From positions 1-12,474 of the forward strand of contig JAEORY010000071.1 of assembly GCA_016840645.1 (NCBI GenBank): a stretch of 12,474 nt of DNA, in the 5' to 3' direction. Origin of the DNA: Candidatus Borrarchaeota archaeon (lineage in GTDB: Archaea; Asgardarchaeota; Sifarchaeia; Borrarchaeales; Borrarchaeaceae). Position 1 is the stretch's first letter. The number at the start of each line of letters is the position of its first letter. The notes beneath the pieces are model-generated. The model searched no databases. It was given only the letters and a program-made list of their open reading frames with translations, and was not told where the DNA came from. The translations under genes and the position numbers were made by a program. Shown here one piece after another: positions 1-7,244 of the stretch.

Positions 1-242
1 CAATCATGCCCATTAGAATTCAATTCAAACCCTAAATATGATCCACCCCAGCGGAGGATCAACTCAAGTTTGTTAAGCTTATCAAGTCGGAATACGACCT
101 CATCTTCAGGAAATCCTGAGATCAAGGAGATTATCTTTATAGGAACATGTTCATATGCTCTTATACCGCGCTCAATCGCTTCTAAAATTTCAAAATCATC
201 GTTATCCAATTTCTTAAATGCGTTGATAGCTTTTTGTGACAT
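1..242 (-). CDS. rio2: RIO2-type serine kinase, N-terminal winged helix (partial)
   Basis: This minus-strand frame starts with ATG at 242-240 and stays open to the left edge, giving about 80 residues. It begins MSQKAINAFKKLDNDDFEIL and continues with EAIERGIRAYEHVPIKII, then a helix with EDEVVFRLDKLNKLELI and a WGGSYLGFELNSNGHD stretch. This is the layout of the winged-helix domain at the N terminus of archaeal and eukaryotic RIO2 kinases: DF.VL.AIE.GMR.HE.VP, then a recognition helix, then a Y.GY.LT.LG.D wing. RIO2 acts in maturation of the small ribosomal subunit; its kinase domain follows this region and is outside the window. An A/T stretch (ATAAAAAAGG, 261-270 read on the minus strand) 19-28 bases upstream could be a TATA element for a nearly leaderless transcript. 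The family call rests on pattern recognition of one domain. Confidence 0.72.
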   Translation of the reverse strand, partial: MSQKAINAFKKLDNDDFEILEAIERGIRAYEHVPIKIISLISGFPEDEVVFRLDKLNKLELILRWGGSYLGFELNSNGHD

Positions 243-343
243 TCCTAAACCCAATTAACGCCTTTTTTATTGGGTGAATTAGACTTCAGAGATCGCAACA
301 AAGATCTATAAGTTTAGGTAAAACCTTAAATGTTATAATAAAA

Positions 344-381
344 CATTTATAACATATAATTTCATTTATAACATATAATTT
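344..381. repeat. Perfect tandem 19-bp repeat, likely operator sites
   Basis: The 19-mer CATTTATAACATATAATTT occurs twice head to tail, at 344-362 and 363-381, with no mismatch. Its core TTATAACAT (347-355 and 366-374) also occurs once inverted as ATGTTATAA at 330-338. The AAATGTT at 328-334 forms an inverted repeat with AACATTT at 342-348. The three cores are spaced 17 and 19 bp apart, close to two helical turns. They lie between rio2 and the winged-helix regulator gene. I infer binding sites for that regulator or another dimeric DNA-binding protein. Confidence 0.6.
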
Positions 382-426
382 CTAATATATATTAAATCAA
401 TGTGCAGTATTTGTAACGGACTTTTA

Positions 427-440
427 GATATTTAAATATC
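427..440. promoter_or_regulatory. Perfect 14-bp palindrome with TATA-like core upstream of the wHTH gene
   Basis: GATATTTAAATATC is exactly self-complementary and ends 16 bases before the regulator's ATG at 457. Its centre, TTTAAATA, could serve as a TATA box, so a protein bound here would block transcription. A plausible ribosome binding site, AGGAAG at 444-449, follows. Autoregulation by the adjacent winged-helix protein is inferred from position only. Confidence 0.45.
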
Positions 441-456
441 AGTAGGAAGTGCGGAG

Positions 457-735
457 ATGCCTAAAGACTTAATTGTAAAAGATGAAGATGTTTCAAAGGT
501 TGCAAAAGCATTAGCTTCGGGAACAAGATGGAAAATACTTAAGTTATTGAAAGTAGAGGCACTCGATGTAAGTAGAATTGCAGAAAAAATAGGTCAGACA
601 GAAGCAAACATAAGCGCACAGATCAAAATCATGGAAAATGCGAATCTTATTGAAACTTACTACGAACCTGGAGTGCATGGTGTACGAAAAGTATGTAGAC
701 CTGCCATTGATCGTATTATTCTCACGACAGATTAA
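457..735 (+). CDS. ArsR-like winged-helix transcriptional regulator (92 aa)
   Basis: This is a compact one-domain protein. Residues 12-32 (VSKVAKALASGTRWKILKLL) form the first helices typical of ArsR/MarR-like winged helices. Residues 37-63 form the helix-turn-helix, with IAEKIGQTEANISAQIKIME as turn and recognition helix. Residues 64-92, including YEPGVHGVRKVCRP, form the wing. There are no cysteine pairs that would suggest metal sensing (one Cys, C80) and no transmembrane segment. The ATG at 457 is supported by AGGAAG at 444-449. Direct repeats and a palindrome fill the upstream region, as expected for an autoregulated regulator. The 3' end overlaps the 3' end of herA by 14 bp on the opposite strand. 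The ligand and target genes are unknown; the flanking rio2 and herA are candidates by position only. Confidence 0.85.
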   Translation: MPKDLIVKDEDVSKVAKALASGTRWKILKLLKVEALDVSRIAEKIGQTEANISAQIKIMENANLIETYYEPGVHGVRKVCRPAIDRIILTTD

Positions 736-2242
736 AGGTTTTTTTCTCATATCTCTTTGCTACATCCTCCAACGGTATTGAAATCGGGGGAGACGGCGAA
801 TATCTTGTTCTTATTTGGACGAAGATTGGATGCGTTACTGCATTTCCCACAATGAGTGCCTCACCTACGTTAAGGGTTGTTATTGTATCTAATGAAGCTT
901 TGTCGACCATTTCTGAACTCTGACCAATGAGTTTAAGGTCGTATGGGTTTGTTATTCGCAGATAAATTTGGCTGTTTAATTGGCTAAGCACAGTAGTACT
1001 TAAACGCACAGGACGCTGTGAGATTAGCACTAATGAAGCATAGAACTTTCGACCCTCTCTAGCAATCGTTTCAATAATGCCCTTTGATATGGCTGGTCCT
1101 TCTGGACAGAATTGATGAGCTTCCTCTAGAATAAAAACGAAGGGTGGGATTTCTCCTCGCTTTCTCAAATTAAATAAACTATTAATTAAGTAATTGACTA
1201 TTATCTGCTTTTTTCGTAGACTTATGATTTCACGAAGATCGAAGATCGTGGCTTCACCAACTCGAATTCTTTCTTTTAGCGAAGGATGTTCCTCAACCCC
1301 GAACAGCTGTGTACTTTCTAAGTCGTAAAACCATCCCATCATTGCCTCTTTTGTTCTTGGATTCATTTCACTTTGTTCAATCATTCCAATAAGCTCAATT
1401 AAATCGTAGGGTTTTCCAGTTTTACCACTCATTCCTCTCAATTTTTTGATGATCTTGTTTAACTCCCTTATTTGAACGTAACTCATTTGTGGTTGAAAAC
1501 TTGCAAAATTATAACTGGTAAGTTTAGGGACACCGAGTTGAATGTAGGGTCCATTAATCAAATTTGTTTTTTCAGAGAAATCAAATTCAGAGGAGTCAGA
1601 GGTGGTCGCGAAACTCGTGTATTCTCCATGCACATCAAGAATTACGACTGCCACTCTACCTTGTTCTGGCTTTCTCATTAACAATTCTTCAATCAATACG
1701 CTGGTTAGATAACTTTTACCAGCCCCTGAAATTGCAAGGATTGCCACATGTTTTTGAAATAATCTCGTGAGATTGAGCGTTACTGGAACATCATGATGGA
1801 GTAATTTCCCAAGATTGACGCCTGAGGGATCTAATCCTAATACCTGTAGTAGCATCTCCGGAGTTGCTAAAAAAACTTTATCACCGGGACCAGGCGGGAA
1901 AGTGACGCGTTCAAGTCTTCCCGATTGGGAGATTCTCCCCATAGGCTTTCCTTCAGCAAGAATGTATTCCCAACGATCTGCTGGAAAGATAGTTGTAAGA
2001 GGTCCACTCCTTTCGTATTCTTTTACGGCTTCTGCGCTCTCGAAATACCTATTCGTCTTCATAATATTTGTTACTGTCGCAATGAGAATTCCATCAACAT
2101 CATCGCTTTCAACGGCGATAAACTGACCTTTTCTCAACGGTATCGAATTTTCGATTTCCGTGATAACCAGTTTGAATTCACTGGGTGTTGGTGAATCCCT
2201 CGCTGCAATAACAGTACCTATCGGCTTTTTCATGTTTTTCAC
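722..2242 (-). CDS. herA: HerA-type bipolar DNA translocase/helicase ATPase
   Basis: HerA is a hexameric FtsK-like ATPase that pairs with the NurA nuclease to resect DNA ends for homologous recombination. Residues 7-80 form the HAS-barrel (IGTVIAARDSPTPSEFKLVI onward). Walker A is at 170-177 (AISGAGKS, with Ala in place of the usual first Gly). A FVFILEEAH Walker B lies at 368-376. The sensor and arginine-finger region IAREGRKFYASLVLISQRP (393-411) is followed by a conserved C-terminal block with TNPYDLKLIGQSSE. The length of 506 residues is normal for the family. It starts with GTG at 2242, four bases after the nurA stop, or with the internal ATG at 2233. AGGT lies six bases before the GTG and GTGA five bases before the ATG, so both are plausible. 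The gene is clearly co-transcribed with nurA. Its 3' end overlaps the convergent winged-helix gene. Confidence 0.95.
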   Translation of the reverse strand: MKNMKKPIGTVIAARDSPTPSEFKLVITEIENSIPLRKGQFIAVESDDVDGILIATVTNIMKTNRYFESAEAVKEYERSGPLTTIFPADRWEYILAEGKPMGRISQSGRLERVTFPPGPGDKVFLATPEMLLQVLGLDPSGVNLGKLLHHDVPVTLNLTRLFQKHVAILAISGAGKSYLTSVLIEELLMRKPEQGRVAVVILDVHGEYTSFATTSDSSEFDFSEKTNLINGPYIQLGVPKLTSYNFASFQPQMSYVQIRELNKIIKKLRGMSGKTGKPYDLIELIGMIEQSEMNPRTKEAMMGWFYDLESTQLFGVEEHPSLKERIRVGEATIFDLREIISLRKKQIIVNYLINSLFNLRKRGEIPPFVFILEEAHQFCPEGPAISKGIIETIAREGRKFYASLVLISQRPVRLSTTVLSQLNSQIYLRITNPYDLKLIGQSSEMVDKASLDTITTLNVGEALIVGNAVTHPIFVQIRTRYSPSPPISIPLEDVAKRYEKKTFNLS

Positions 2243-2246
2243 TTTT

Positions 2247-3398
2247 TTACCTAAACGGTCTTCGATCGCGTCTTAATTTTAATAAAGATGATGAATGCCC
2301 GATCTTATCAAGTAATTGACTGTAAACAAAATCTAAATCATAATCATGTATCTTAGCTCTCGCGTCGGCCTCGATCAGAACAGATGGTATTCCGTATGCC
2401 GCGTGATGGCTTGAAAGTGGATAGACGACCGAAGATACTCTGTCTGCAGTTTTAGGGGGCTCAACGTGTTCTGGATTAAGAAACTCAATACGAGTTGGTT
2501 GATCAAAATCAACAGATTTTAGGTAGAAAGCAAAGAGTTTATCACGCCATTGTGCAGAAATACGTGATGGCGATTTCTTAGCATCTGAGGTTAGTAGTCT
2601 ATAAACAGCAGATCTTTCACCAGACTTTAAAACGCGATATAATAAATCTGTATCCTTTATTTGTTTAATTATGCCTCTATAATCAACTTGTAGTAGTTCA
2701 AATAGTTCGGGATACTTTTTTATTAGAGAAGGTAGAATTTCACCTAAGATTTGAGTAAACCGTGTTGATCTACTGTCCTCAACACAACCTACTAATAAAG
2801 TCCCATTTTCGCGCGCTTTTTCGTAGAGTTTTTCATAAAATCTCGTCAAGAGTTCTCCTCTTGCAGCAATGGTGGATGTAGCGAATATATCGTATTGTTG
2901 GGGATATATCGATCCATCTATCAACAGAAGATCAATTTTTACCTCTTCAATTACGCCTATAGCTGTTTTTACCTCTTCAATTGCACGTTCTAAACTGGAT
3001 GAGGTTTCAATCTCTGTGCGAGAGACTGGTATGTAATTAACGAGTACATTCAGAGGCGGAACATCCGCTGGATAATATCTAACAACTGGTTTATCTTTAG
3101 AAAAATCAAAAATCACCGCAGCTGCTTTGGTGAGGATAATATCAATTGCATGATATAGACGAGAAACCACGCCACCATCTATTCCCGCAATTCTGAGACC
3201 AGTTAAACTTGTAGGTTCTACCTTTTTTACTAATTTTCTCTCAATAATCCCATCTTCTTTGAGTTTTGGAAAAGCATCCAAGTCAATCTGTTCTAGCCCT
3301 CCCCTAAGGAGCATGCTAAACATTTCTTTATCTCTTTCAAGATCCTTGAGTCTCTTTACAATTAATTCTATTTCGTCATATATAGATCGGATAAACAT
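2247..3398 (-). CDS. nurA: NurA 5'-3' nuclease, HerA partner
   Basis: NurA is an RNase H-like nuclease that works inside the HerA ring to generate 3' single-stranded tails. Conserved features are the AGIDGG motif (71-76, D74), LLLIDGSIYP (158-166, D161), CVEDSRSTRF (205-214), and a C-terminal SSHHAAYGIPSVLIEADARA block (329-348) that holds the family histidine (H331 or H332) and acidic residues. Residues 1-30 are a charged helix probably used for dimer or HerA contacts. The length of 383 residues fits the family. The ATG at 3398 is preceded on the minus strand by AGGGAAG. nurA is first in a two-gene operon with herA. No mre11 or rad50 gene is present beside it, although in many archaea the four genes cluster. 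A 16-bp palindrome lies 23 bases upstream of the start. Confidence 0.93.
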   Translation of the reverse strand: MFIRSIYDEIELIVKRLKDLERDKEMFSMLLRGGLEQIDLDAFPKLKEDGIIERKLVKKVEPTSLTGLRIAGIDGGVVSRLYHAIDIILTKAAAVIFDFSKDKPVVRYYPADVPPLNVLVNYIPVSRTEIETSSSLERAIEEVKTAIGVIEEVKIDLLLIDGSIYPQQYDIFATSTIAARGELLTRFYEKLYEKARENGTLLVGCVEDSRSTRFTQILGEILPSLIKKYPELFELLQVDYRGIIKQIKDTDLLYRVLKSGERSAVYRLLTSDAKKSPSRISAQWRDKLFAFYLKSVDFDQPTRIEFLNPEHVEPPKTADRVSSVVYPLSSHHAAYGIPSVLIEADARAKIHDYDLDFVYSQLLDKIGHSSSLLKLRRDRRPFR

Positions 3399-3769
3399 CT
3401 TCTTCCCTAGTTATTTTATTGACTTATCCATAAGTCGTATTGCATTCATTGAAGTAGATCATCAAAAATTAGGTTGTTTACAAAATATAAGTTCCTCTTA
3501 TTCTGCACTAAAACGTTATTCTGCTTAATTTCATTCAATGTATTTGCTAAATTAGATGAAATCATGTCAGGGTACTGATTCATTTTTTATGAAAAGAAAT
3601 AAACAAATCTGTTTATCAAAATCCTTCTAAATCTTTCATTAAACTAATTCAGGAAATTATTTGTAAAAAATATGGTAAGACTAACAGAGACCTCGAGAAA
3701 GTAGATAGTAACGGACTCCTCAATCATTCGATTAATTCACTGACAAAACTGATAACCATACAGGTTCAC
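3399..3769. other. Intergenic region between divergent nurA and RPA-like genes
   Basis: These 371 bases hold the nurA palindrome, a 9-bp direct repeat TTATTCTGC (3498-3506 and 3516-3524) and a TATA-like AAAATATAAG (3482-3491) pointing right. From 3593 to 3769 the frame of the following gene is open with no stop for 59 codons, but contains no ATG, GTG or TTG. No other credible gene is visible. Confidence 0.5.
3421..3436. promoter_or_regulatory. 16-bp palindrome in the nurA-herA promoter region
   Basis: GACTTAT and ATAAGTC are perfect inverted arms separated by CC. The element ends 22 bases before the nurA start codon. On the minus strand it is followed by an AT-rich stretch (AATAAAATAA) that could be the core promoter. 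Position and symmetry suggest an operator for the nurA-herA operon. No matching palindrome was noticed elsewhere in the window. Confidence 0.45.
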
Positions 3770-5164
3770 ATGCCAAAACATGTAGTCAAAGGAAAGATCA
3801 CATTTTTTCAAAGATTTCATGTTGTACCCATCATTGAACTCCTTAATCGTTTTCTAATTGATCTGAACGTTGATATAAACCAACTTAACCAAAGTTCGAA
3901 ACATCTTGATTTCATAGAAACCTTACCTAGATCGTCTGTCAGTTCTCTTAAATTCGATGAAGGTGATGATGACTTATTAAAAGCACTCCGCCTAACTATC
4001 TTGAAACCTGTATCTGTTTCATACGCTAAGTGGTGCACTCGCTGTCATAAGGTCTATAAAAAACCGAACTGTCGCTGTGGTATTGGTATCAGATGTGCTT
4101 GCGGTGGTCGGACACGATACGGACTCTGTCAGAAATGCCGAACATTCACCTATCGAATCGCTATTCAGATTGTGGCTGAAGGATGTGATCAAACAGGTAC
4201 AATTCTCCTAAAATTCAATGGTAAAGTAGCTAATAATCTGTTAGAGTATTTCGATGGTATCTCTCTGGTAAAAACAATGGCAACTATACAAAGAGAAACG
4301 AATTTATCTCCATCAAAAGTTGCTCAGATAACCGCAAACAGCAAATTATCTCATTTACGAGGCAAAGAAATTGTAGTTGCTGGTAAATTATTCCGATTTA
4401 AGTTTAATCCACAAAATCCCCGCGCTAAAGGCTTTCCTTGTCTTCAAGTCCTATATTCTCGACATCTTGATGAAATGAATATCAATAAGGAATTAGATTT
4501 CATTTTCTTAAAGGCATTAGATAGAAAAATTCCTAAGAATTTACTTCATTTTGCTAAGCAATTACACCTTGATAACAGTTTAGTTGACCGTTTATATGCG
4601 AAAAATCAACCGCAAGACCAATCACTGTCTCCCGACAGCACAAGTGAGTCGCTTCCCACTATTTATGATAATCTTCCTTTCCCGTCAAAGCATCTATTAT
4701 TGTGTGACCTCTTTGATGGACAATTAAAAAGGGCAAAATTCTTCGGAAAGAACTATACCGCGCTTTTTATTCCTAAATTGGAATGTAGAATTGTTCGGGC
4801 AACAATTATTGGGACGGTCACCAAGAAACCGCGCGTAACATCTACACAAATTCGTTTTCAAGTCTCTGACAGGAGCACAGACACTCCTCTCCAAATTATT
4901 TTGAGAGGAAATCCAAATACAGGAATGCTTCACGAGTTAACGCGACGTTTAAGGACTCAACAACTTGTACAAATTATCGGACGACCTGTTTTCAAAGATT
5001 CAAAACTCGTTCTTGAGGCAGAAGGAGTTTATCAAGTTACTCCGAATTTCGTTGTCATCCATTTTGCCTCGTGTATGTCTATTCCGTCTCTATTCAAGTA
5101 TCAAGCTGAACCTATGAATGAGATCGCTGAGCAAGAATCACAGGAGGTGGTGCTCACTCCTTAA
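3770..5164 (+). CDS. RPA-like single-strand-binding protein with eight-cysteine zinc cluster and two OB folds
   Basis: The 464-residue product shows three parts. Residues 1-85 have no recognised motif. Residues 89-123 hold eight cysteines in the pattern CX2C-X8-CXC-X5-CXC-X8-CX2C, suited to two zinc ions. This runs straight into an OB-like segment (127-232) with RIAIQIVAEGCDQTGTILLK, a helix KVANNLLEYF, and later LRGKEIVVAGKLFRF. That order, zinc ribbon then TG-containing strands then LLG-like helix then LxGKEhVVxG, resembles the zinc OB fold at the C terminus of RPA. Residues 340-425 look like a second OB fold (IVRATIIGTVTKKPR, FQVSD, VQIIGRPVF, LVLEAEGVYQV). An acidic tail follows. The start at 3770 has only a weak AGGT upstream. 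Location beside nurA-herA and near gins23-mcm supports a DNA replication or repair role. The family call is an inference; a tRNA- or RNA-binding OB protein is not excluded. Confidence 0.6.
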   Translation: MPKHVVKGKITFFQRFHVVPIIELLNRFLIDLNVDINQLNQSSKHLDFIETLPRSSVSSLKFDEGDDDLLKALRLTILKPVSVSYAKWCTRCHKVYKKPNCRCGIGIRCACGGRTRYGLCQKCRTFTYRIAIQIVAEGCDQTGTILLKFNGKVANNLLEYFDGISLVKTMATIQRETNLSPSKVAQITANSKLSHLRGKEIVVAGKLFRFKFNPQNPRAKGFPCLQVLYSRHLDEMNINKELDFIFLKALDRKIPKNLLHFAKQLHLDNSLVDRLYAKNQPQDQSLSPDSTSESLPTIYDNLPFPSKHLLLCDLFDGQLKRAKFFGKNYTALFIPKLECRIVRATIIGTVTKKPRVTSTQIRFQVSDRSTDTPLQIILRGNPNTGMLHELTRRLRTQQLVQIIGRPVFKDSKLVLEAEGVYQVTPNFVVIHFASCMSIPSLFKYQAEPMNEIAEQESQEVVLTP

Positions 5165-5169
5165 ATGGA

Positions 5170-5186
5170 ATAAAATATAATTTTAT
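5170..5186 (+). terminator. Possible weak terminator after the RPA-like gene
   Basis: ATAAAAT (5170-5176) and ATTTTAT (5180-5186) are inverted arms around ATA, five bases past the stop codon. They are followed by T-rich sequence. The stem is pure A/T and would be weak, but archaeal termination relies mainly on T-tracts. Confidence 0.3.
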
Positions 5187-5402
5187 CATTTCATTGGAAT
5201 TTACACGGCACATAAGCGTCAATAAAACGTAAAGACCGATAAATGTGTGCCAATTATGCTCGCCGCACGATATCTATCTACTTTCTTTGGCATGCATTTC
5301 TCATAGGTCTATTCTCTCAGTGTATTTTAACTTGTAACGTATCTCGATTTTTCAGCGATTATCTGTCGAATTTGATGAATTTGCATGCTGTAAAAAATCT
5401 AT

Positions 5403-5408
5403 GGAGGT
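5403..5408 (+). promoter_or_regulatory. Strong ribosome binding site that fixes the HTH-LAGLIDADG start
   Basis: GGAGGT lies eight bases before the ATG at 5417. The longer frame back to 5243 has no such site and would add 58 mostly hydrophobic residues unrelated to the rest of the protein. Confidence 0.75.
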
Positions 5409-5416
5409 TTGATAAA

Positions 5417-6988
5417 ATGGTTAATAGAAATGCGGTTAGTACCGAGTTTTCTTTTGGCATGCAGACCCACAAAAGTGATTTGGAAAATGACAAAAACACT
5501 ATGCCTAAAACATTTAAAGCAATGCAACGCGAAACCACAGTCTACGAGTTCTATGTAGAATTGAAAGAGGATTCCTTGACCGAACAAGGATTTCTTGACC
5601 TCGTAAAAGTGCCCAAGTTGTATGTTGCTGGGGCAGGACCATTCCTTAAGAATTTAAGGAAAAAAAACAATCTCAGTCAAAAGGACATAGGCAATATCTT
5701 GGAGGTTCACAGAATAGCAGTGAAGTCTTGGGAATACAATATAAATAGAATGCCTTTGCAAAAGTTAGTTAAAATCTCTGAAATCTTAGGCGTTTCTAGA
5801 GATACAATTTATTCGCTGATTGATCAAGGGAAATTAAAAACTAAGAACAACTTACCTGTAAAATTTGAAAAAATCTGTAACATTGTTCGCTATTTCAATC
5901 CACACAAGTCCAATAAACAATGGCACGTCTCTATATTCAACTGCTCCAACGAAACTCTTTCTGAAATTGAGGCTGTTTTGAATGTAAATGCAGTCATTAC
6001 TTCATATTCCCATGCTAATATCAATTGCAAGGACGTACGTAACTATCTTACAACATTTTTTCAATACACCAAAGTACCTAAAATAAATCCCCCCCTTACT
6101 CAAGAAGTAAAACTCTGGCACGACAAGAATGTCGATTTAAAACGGGCTGTAATTATTCCATGCTTGCAGAGTGATGGTTGCATTGCAAACGGAAGTCAGG
6201 ATTTTAGAATCATTTTTTCTGGCAAAAATAAAAAACTACACAATATTTTTGTTGATGCGATGTACTACGAATACAATGAATGGCCTTCTTCTTATTTCTA
6301 TAAAAGCACACCTGACGCTTGTAACCAAACCACTTATGTCAAAAATTCAGTAAAAGAAATTGCAGATGAAATATTAACACTCGCTAGGAGTACAAAAACG
6401 TCACCCTCGATCGGACAAACCGTTGAAGAATATTTAAAGGAACCACAACCAAATTTGAACTATCTAATCAATGCCTCTGACACTGAGCAGAAAATTGCCT
6501 TTCGAATTTGGATGTCGACTGAGGGATATGTTACTATAACCAAACATAAATACATCGCACGAGGATGTAGCAGCAGACTAAAAGAGGAGTATGTATCTCC
6601 TTTTCTAGCAATCGCATGTGCTCATCCTGTCTTAGCCAAACAACTTCAACAAATCTCAAGAAGCTTAAACATCCCACTTTATATAAGACATTTAAAAAAG
6701 AAATGGTTCGGAATCGATGTGCTTACAAATTCAACAATACTCGGAAGCATAGAATTTCTAAAACTAGGAGGCTTCGTTAAAGGCGTAAAGATTAGTGCAA
6801 AGAGCAAAAATCATAAAGGTGTCGAAAAACAAACACTCTTACTTGGAATCTTAGAATTCAAAAAACGAGAACAGGAAAACACTCTTCTCAGAAAATTATC
6901 ACGTAAGAAAATACATTACGAGATCAATAAAATCATCGAAAACAGAGAATATAAATCAGAAGACTATTATATCAAGTACTTCTCTTAG
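5417..6988 (+). CDS. Stand-alone helix-turn-helix LAGLIDADG protein, probable homing endonuclease
   Basis: From the ATG at 5417 the product has 523 residues. Residues 77-135 are an XRE/Cro-like helix-turn-helix (LKNLRKKNNLSQKDIGNILE and a second helix containing ILGVSRDTIYSLI). Two LAGLIDADG-type motifs follow. Motif 1, at about 243-257, is IIPCLQSDGCI; motif 2, at about 359-374, is FRIWMSTEGYV. Each keeps the acidic residue in the eighth position (Asp in SDG, Glu in TEG) that binds catalytic metal. Their spacing of about 115 residues fits a one-chain, two-motif endonuclease. It is not embedded in a host protein, and no intein splice blocks are visible, so it is free-standing. It could instead have become a regulator, as the N-terminal HTH suggests. 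It lies alone between the RPA-like gene and convergent pyrG, with its own ribosome binding site and terminator, as expected of a mobile cassette. Confidence 0.75.
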   Translation: MVNRNAVSTEFSFGMQTHKSDLENDKNTMPKTFKAMQRETTVYEFYVELKEDSLTEQGFLDLVKVPKLYVAGAGPFLKNLRKKNNLSQKDIGNILEVHRIAVKSWEYNINRMPLQKLVKISEILGVSRDTIYSLIDQGKLKTKNNLPVKFEKICNIVRYFNPHKSNKQWHVSIFNCSNETLSEIEAVLNVNAVITSYSHANINCKDVRNYLTTFFQYTKVPKINPPLTQEVKLWHDKNVDLKRAVIIPCLQSDGCIANGSQDFRIIFSGKNKKLHNIFVDAMYYEYNEWPSSYFYKSTPDACNQTTYVKNSVKEIADEILTLARSTKTSPSIGQTVEEYLKEPQPNLNYLINASDTEQKIAFRIWMSTEGYVTITKHKYIARGCSSRLKEEYVSPFLAIACAHPVLAKQLQQISRSLNIPLYIRHLKKKWFGIDVLTNSTILGSIEFLKLGGFVKGVKISAKSKNHKGVEKQTLLLGILEFKKREQENTLLRKLSRKKIHYEINKIIENREYKSEDYYIKYFS

Positions 6989-7007
6989 AACGATATGATA
7001 CTGTAAA

Positions 7008-7039
7008 AGAGAAGTTCAACTTCTCTCTCTTCATTTTTT
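7008..7039 (+). terminator. Hairpin and T-tract terminator after the HTH-LAGLIDADG gene
   Basis: AGAGAAGTT (7008-7016) and AACTTCTCT (7018-7026) are perfect inverted arms around a single C, so the real loop is about five bases. A run of six T follows at 7034-7039. The hairpin starts 20 bases after the stop codon at 6988, which suits a terminator on the plus strand, facing convergent pyrG. Confidence 0.5.
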
Positions 7040-7144
7040 AAGAATCTTATTCACGCTTTTCTTTGTTATATCTTGTAAGTGCTCAAGTTGCTTTAACTTT
7101 CTTACAATTTCGCCGAGTTCATTATGAAGCGACTTGATATACAT
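7031..7144 (-). CDS. Possible small basic protein (37 aa), unknown
   Basis: ATG at 7144 opens a 37-codon frame on the minus strand ending with TGA at 7031. The peptide begins MYIKSLHNELGEIVRKLKQL and ends in NKILKK. It is lysine-rich, highly helical in appearance, and has leucine/isoleucine spacing like a short coiled coil. The frame is open upstream for another 16 codons without a usual start codon. AAAGGT lies about ten bases before the ATG, so translation is possible. It sits downstream of pyrG in the same direction and overlaps the plus-strand terminator. I do not recognise it, and at this size chance is a real alternative. Confidence 0.25.
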   Translation of the reverse strand: MYIKSLHNELGEIVRKLKQLEHLQDITKKSVNKILKK

Positions 7145-7244
7145 CTTCTTTAGACCTTTATGGAATTTTGTATTCTTTGTCCTTTCTTCTTCTTACACCC
7201 TAAGAGGCCAAAATTGGATTGAAAGATGAGATTTTCGATAATAT

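Noticed and set aside
170..177. HerA residues 170-177 (Walker A with Ala instead of Gly) as a sign of inactivation
   Set aside because: Coordinates here are protein residues. The GKS core and the rest of the ATPase are intact, and similar variants occur in HerA-type ATPases.
70..258. 62-codon ORF on the plus strand
   Set aside because: The opposite strand encodes the RIO2 winged helix; this frame is its shadow and has serine-rich non-protein-like content.
3259..3528. 89-codon plus-strand ORF over the nurA start
   Set aside because: It is antisense to nurA, Ser/Leu/Ile-rich low-complexity, and has no ribosome binding site.
5243..5416. 58-residue N-terminal extension of the HTH-LAGLIDADG protein
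   Set aside because: It is Cys/Phe/Leu-rich without family features, and GGAGGT directly before ATG 5417 marks the real start.
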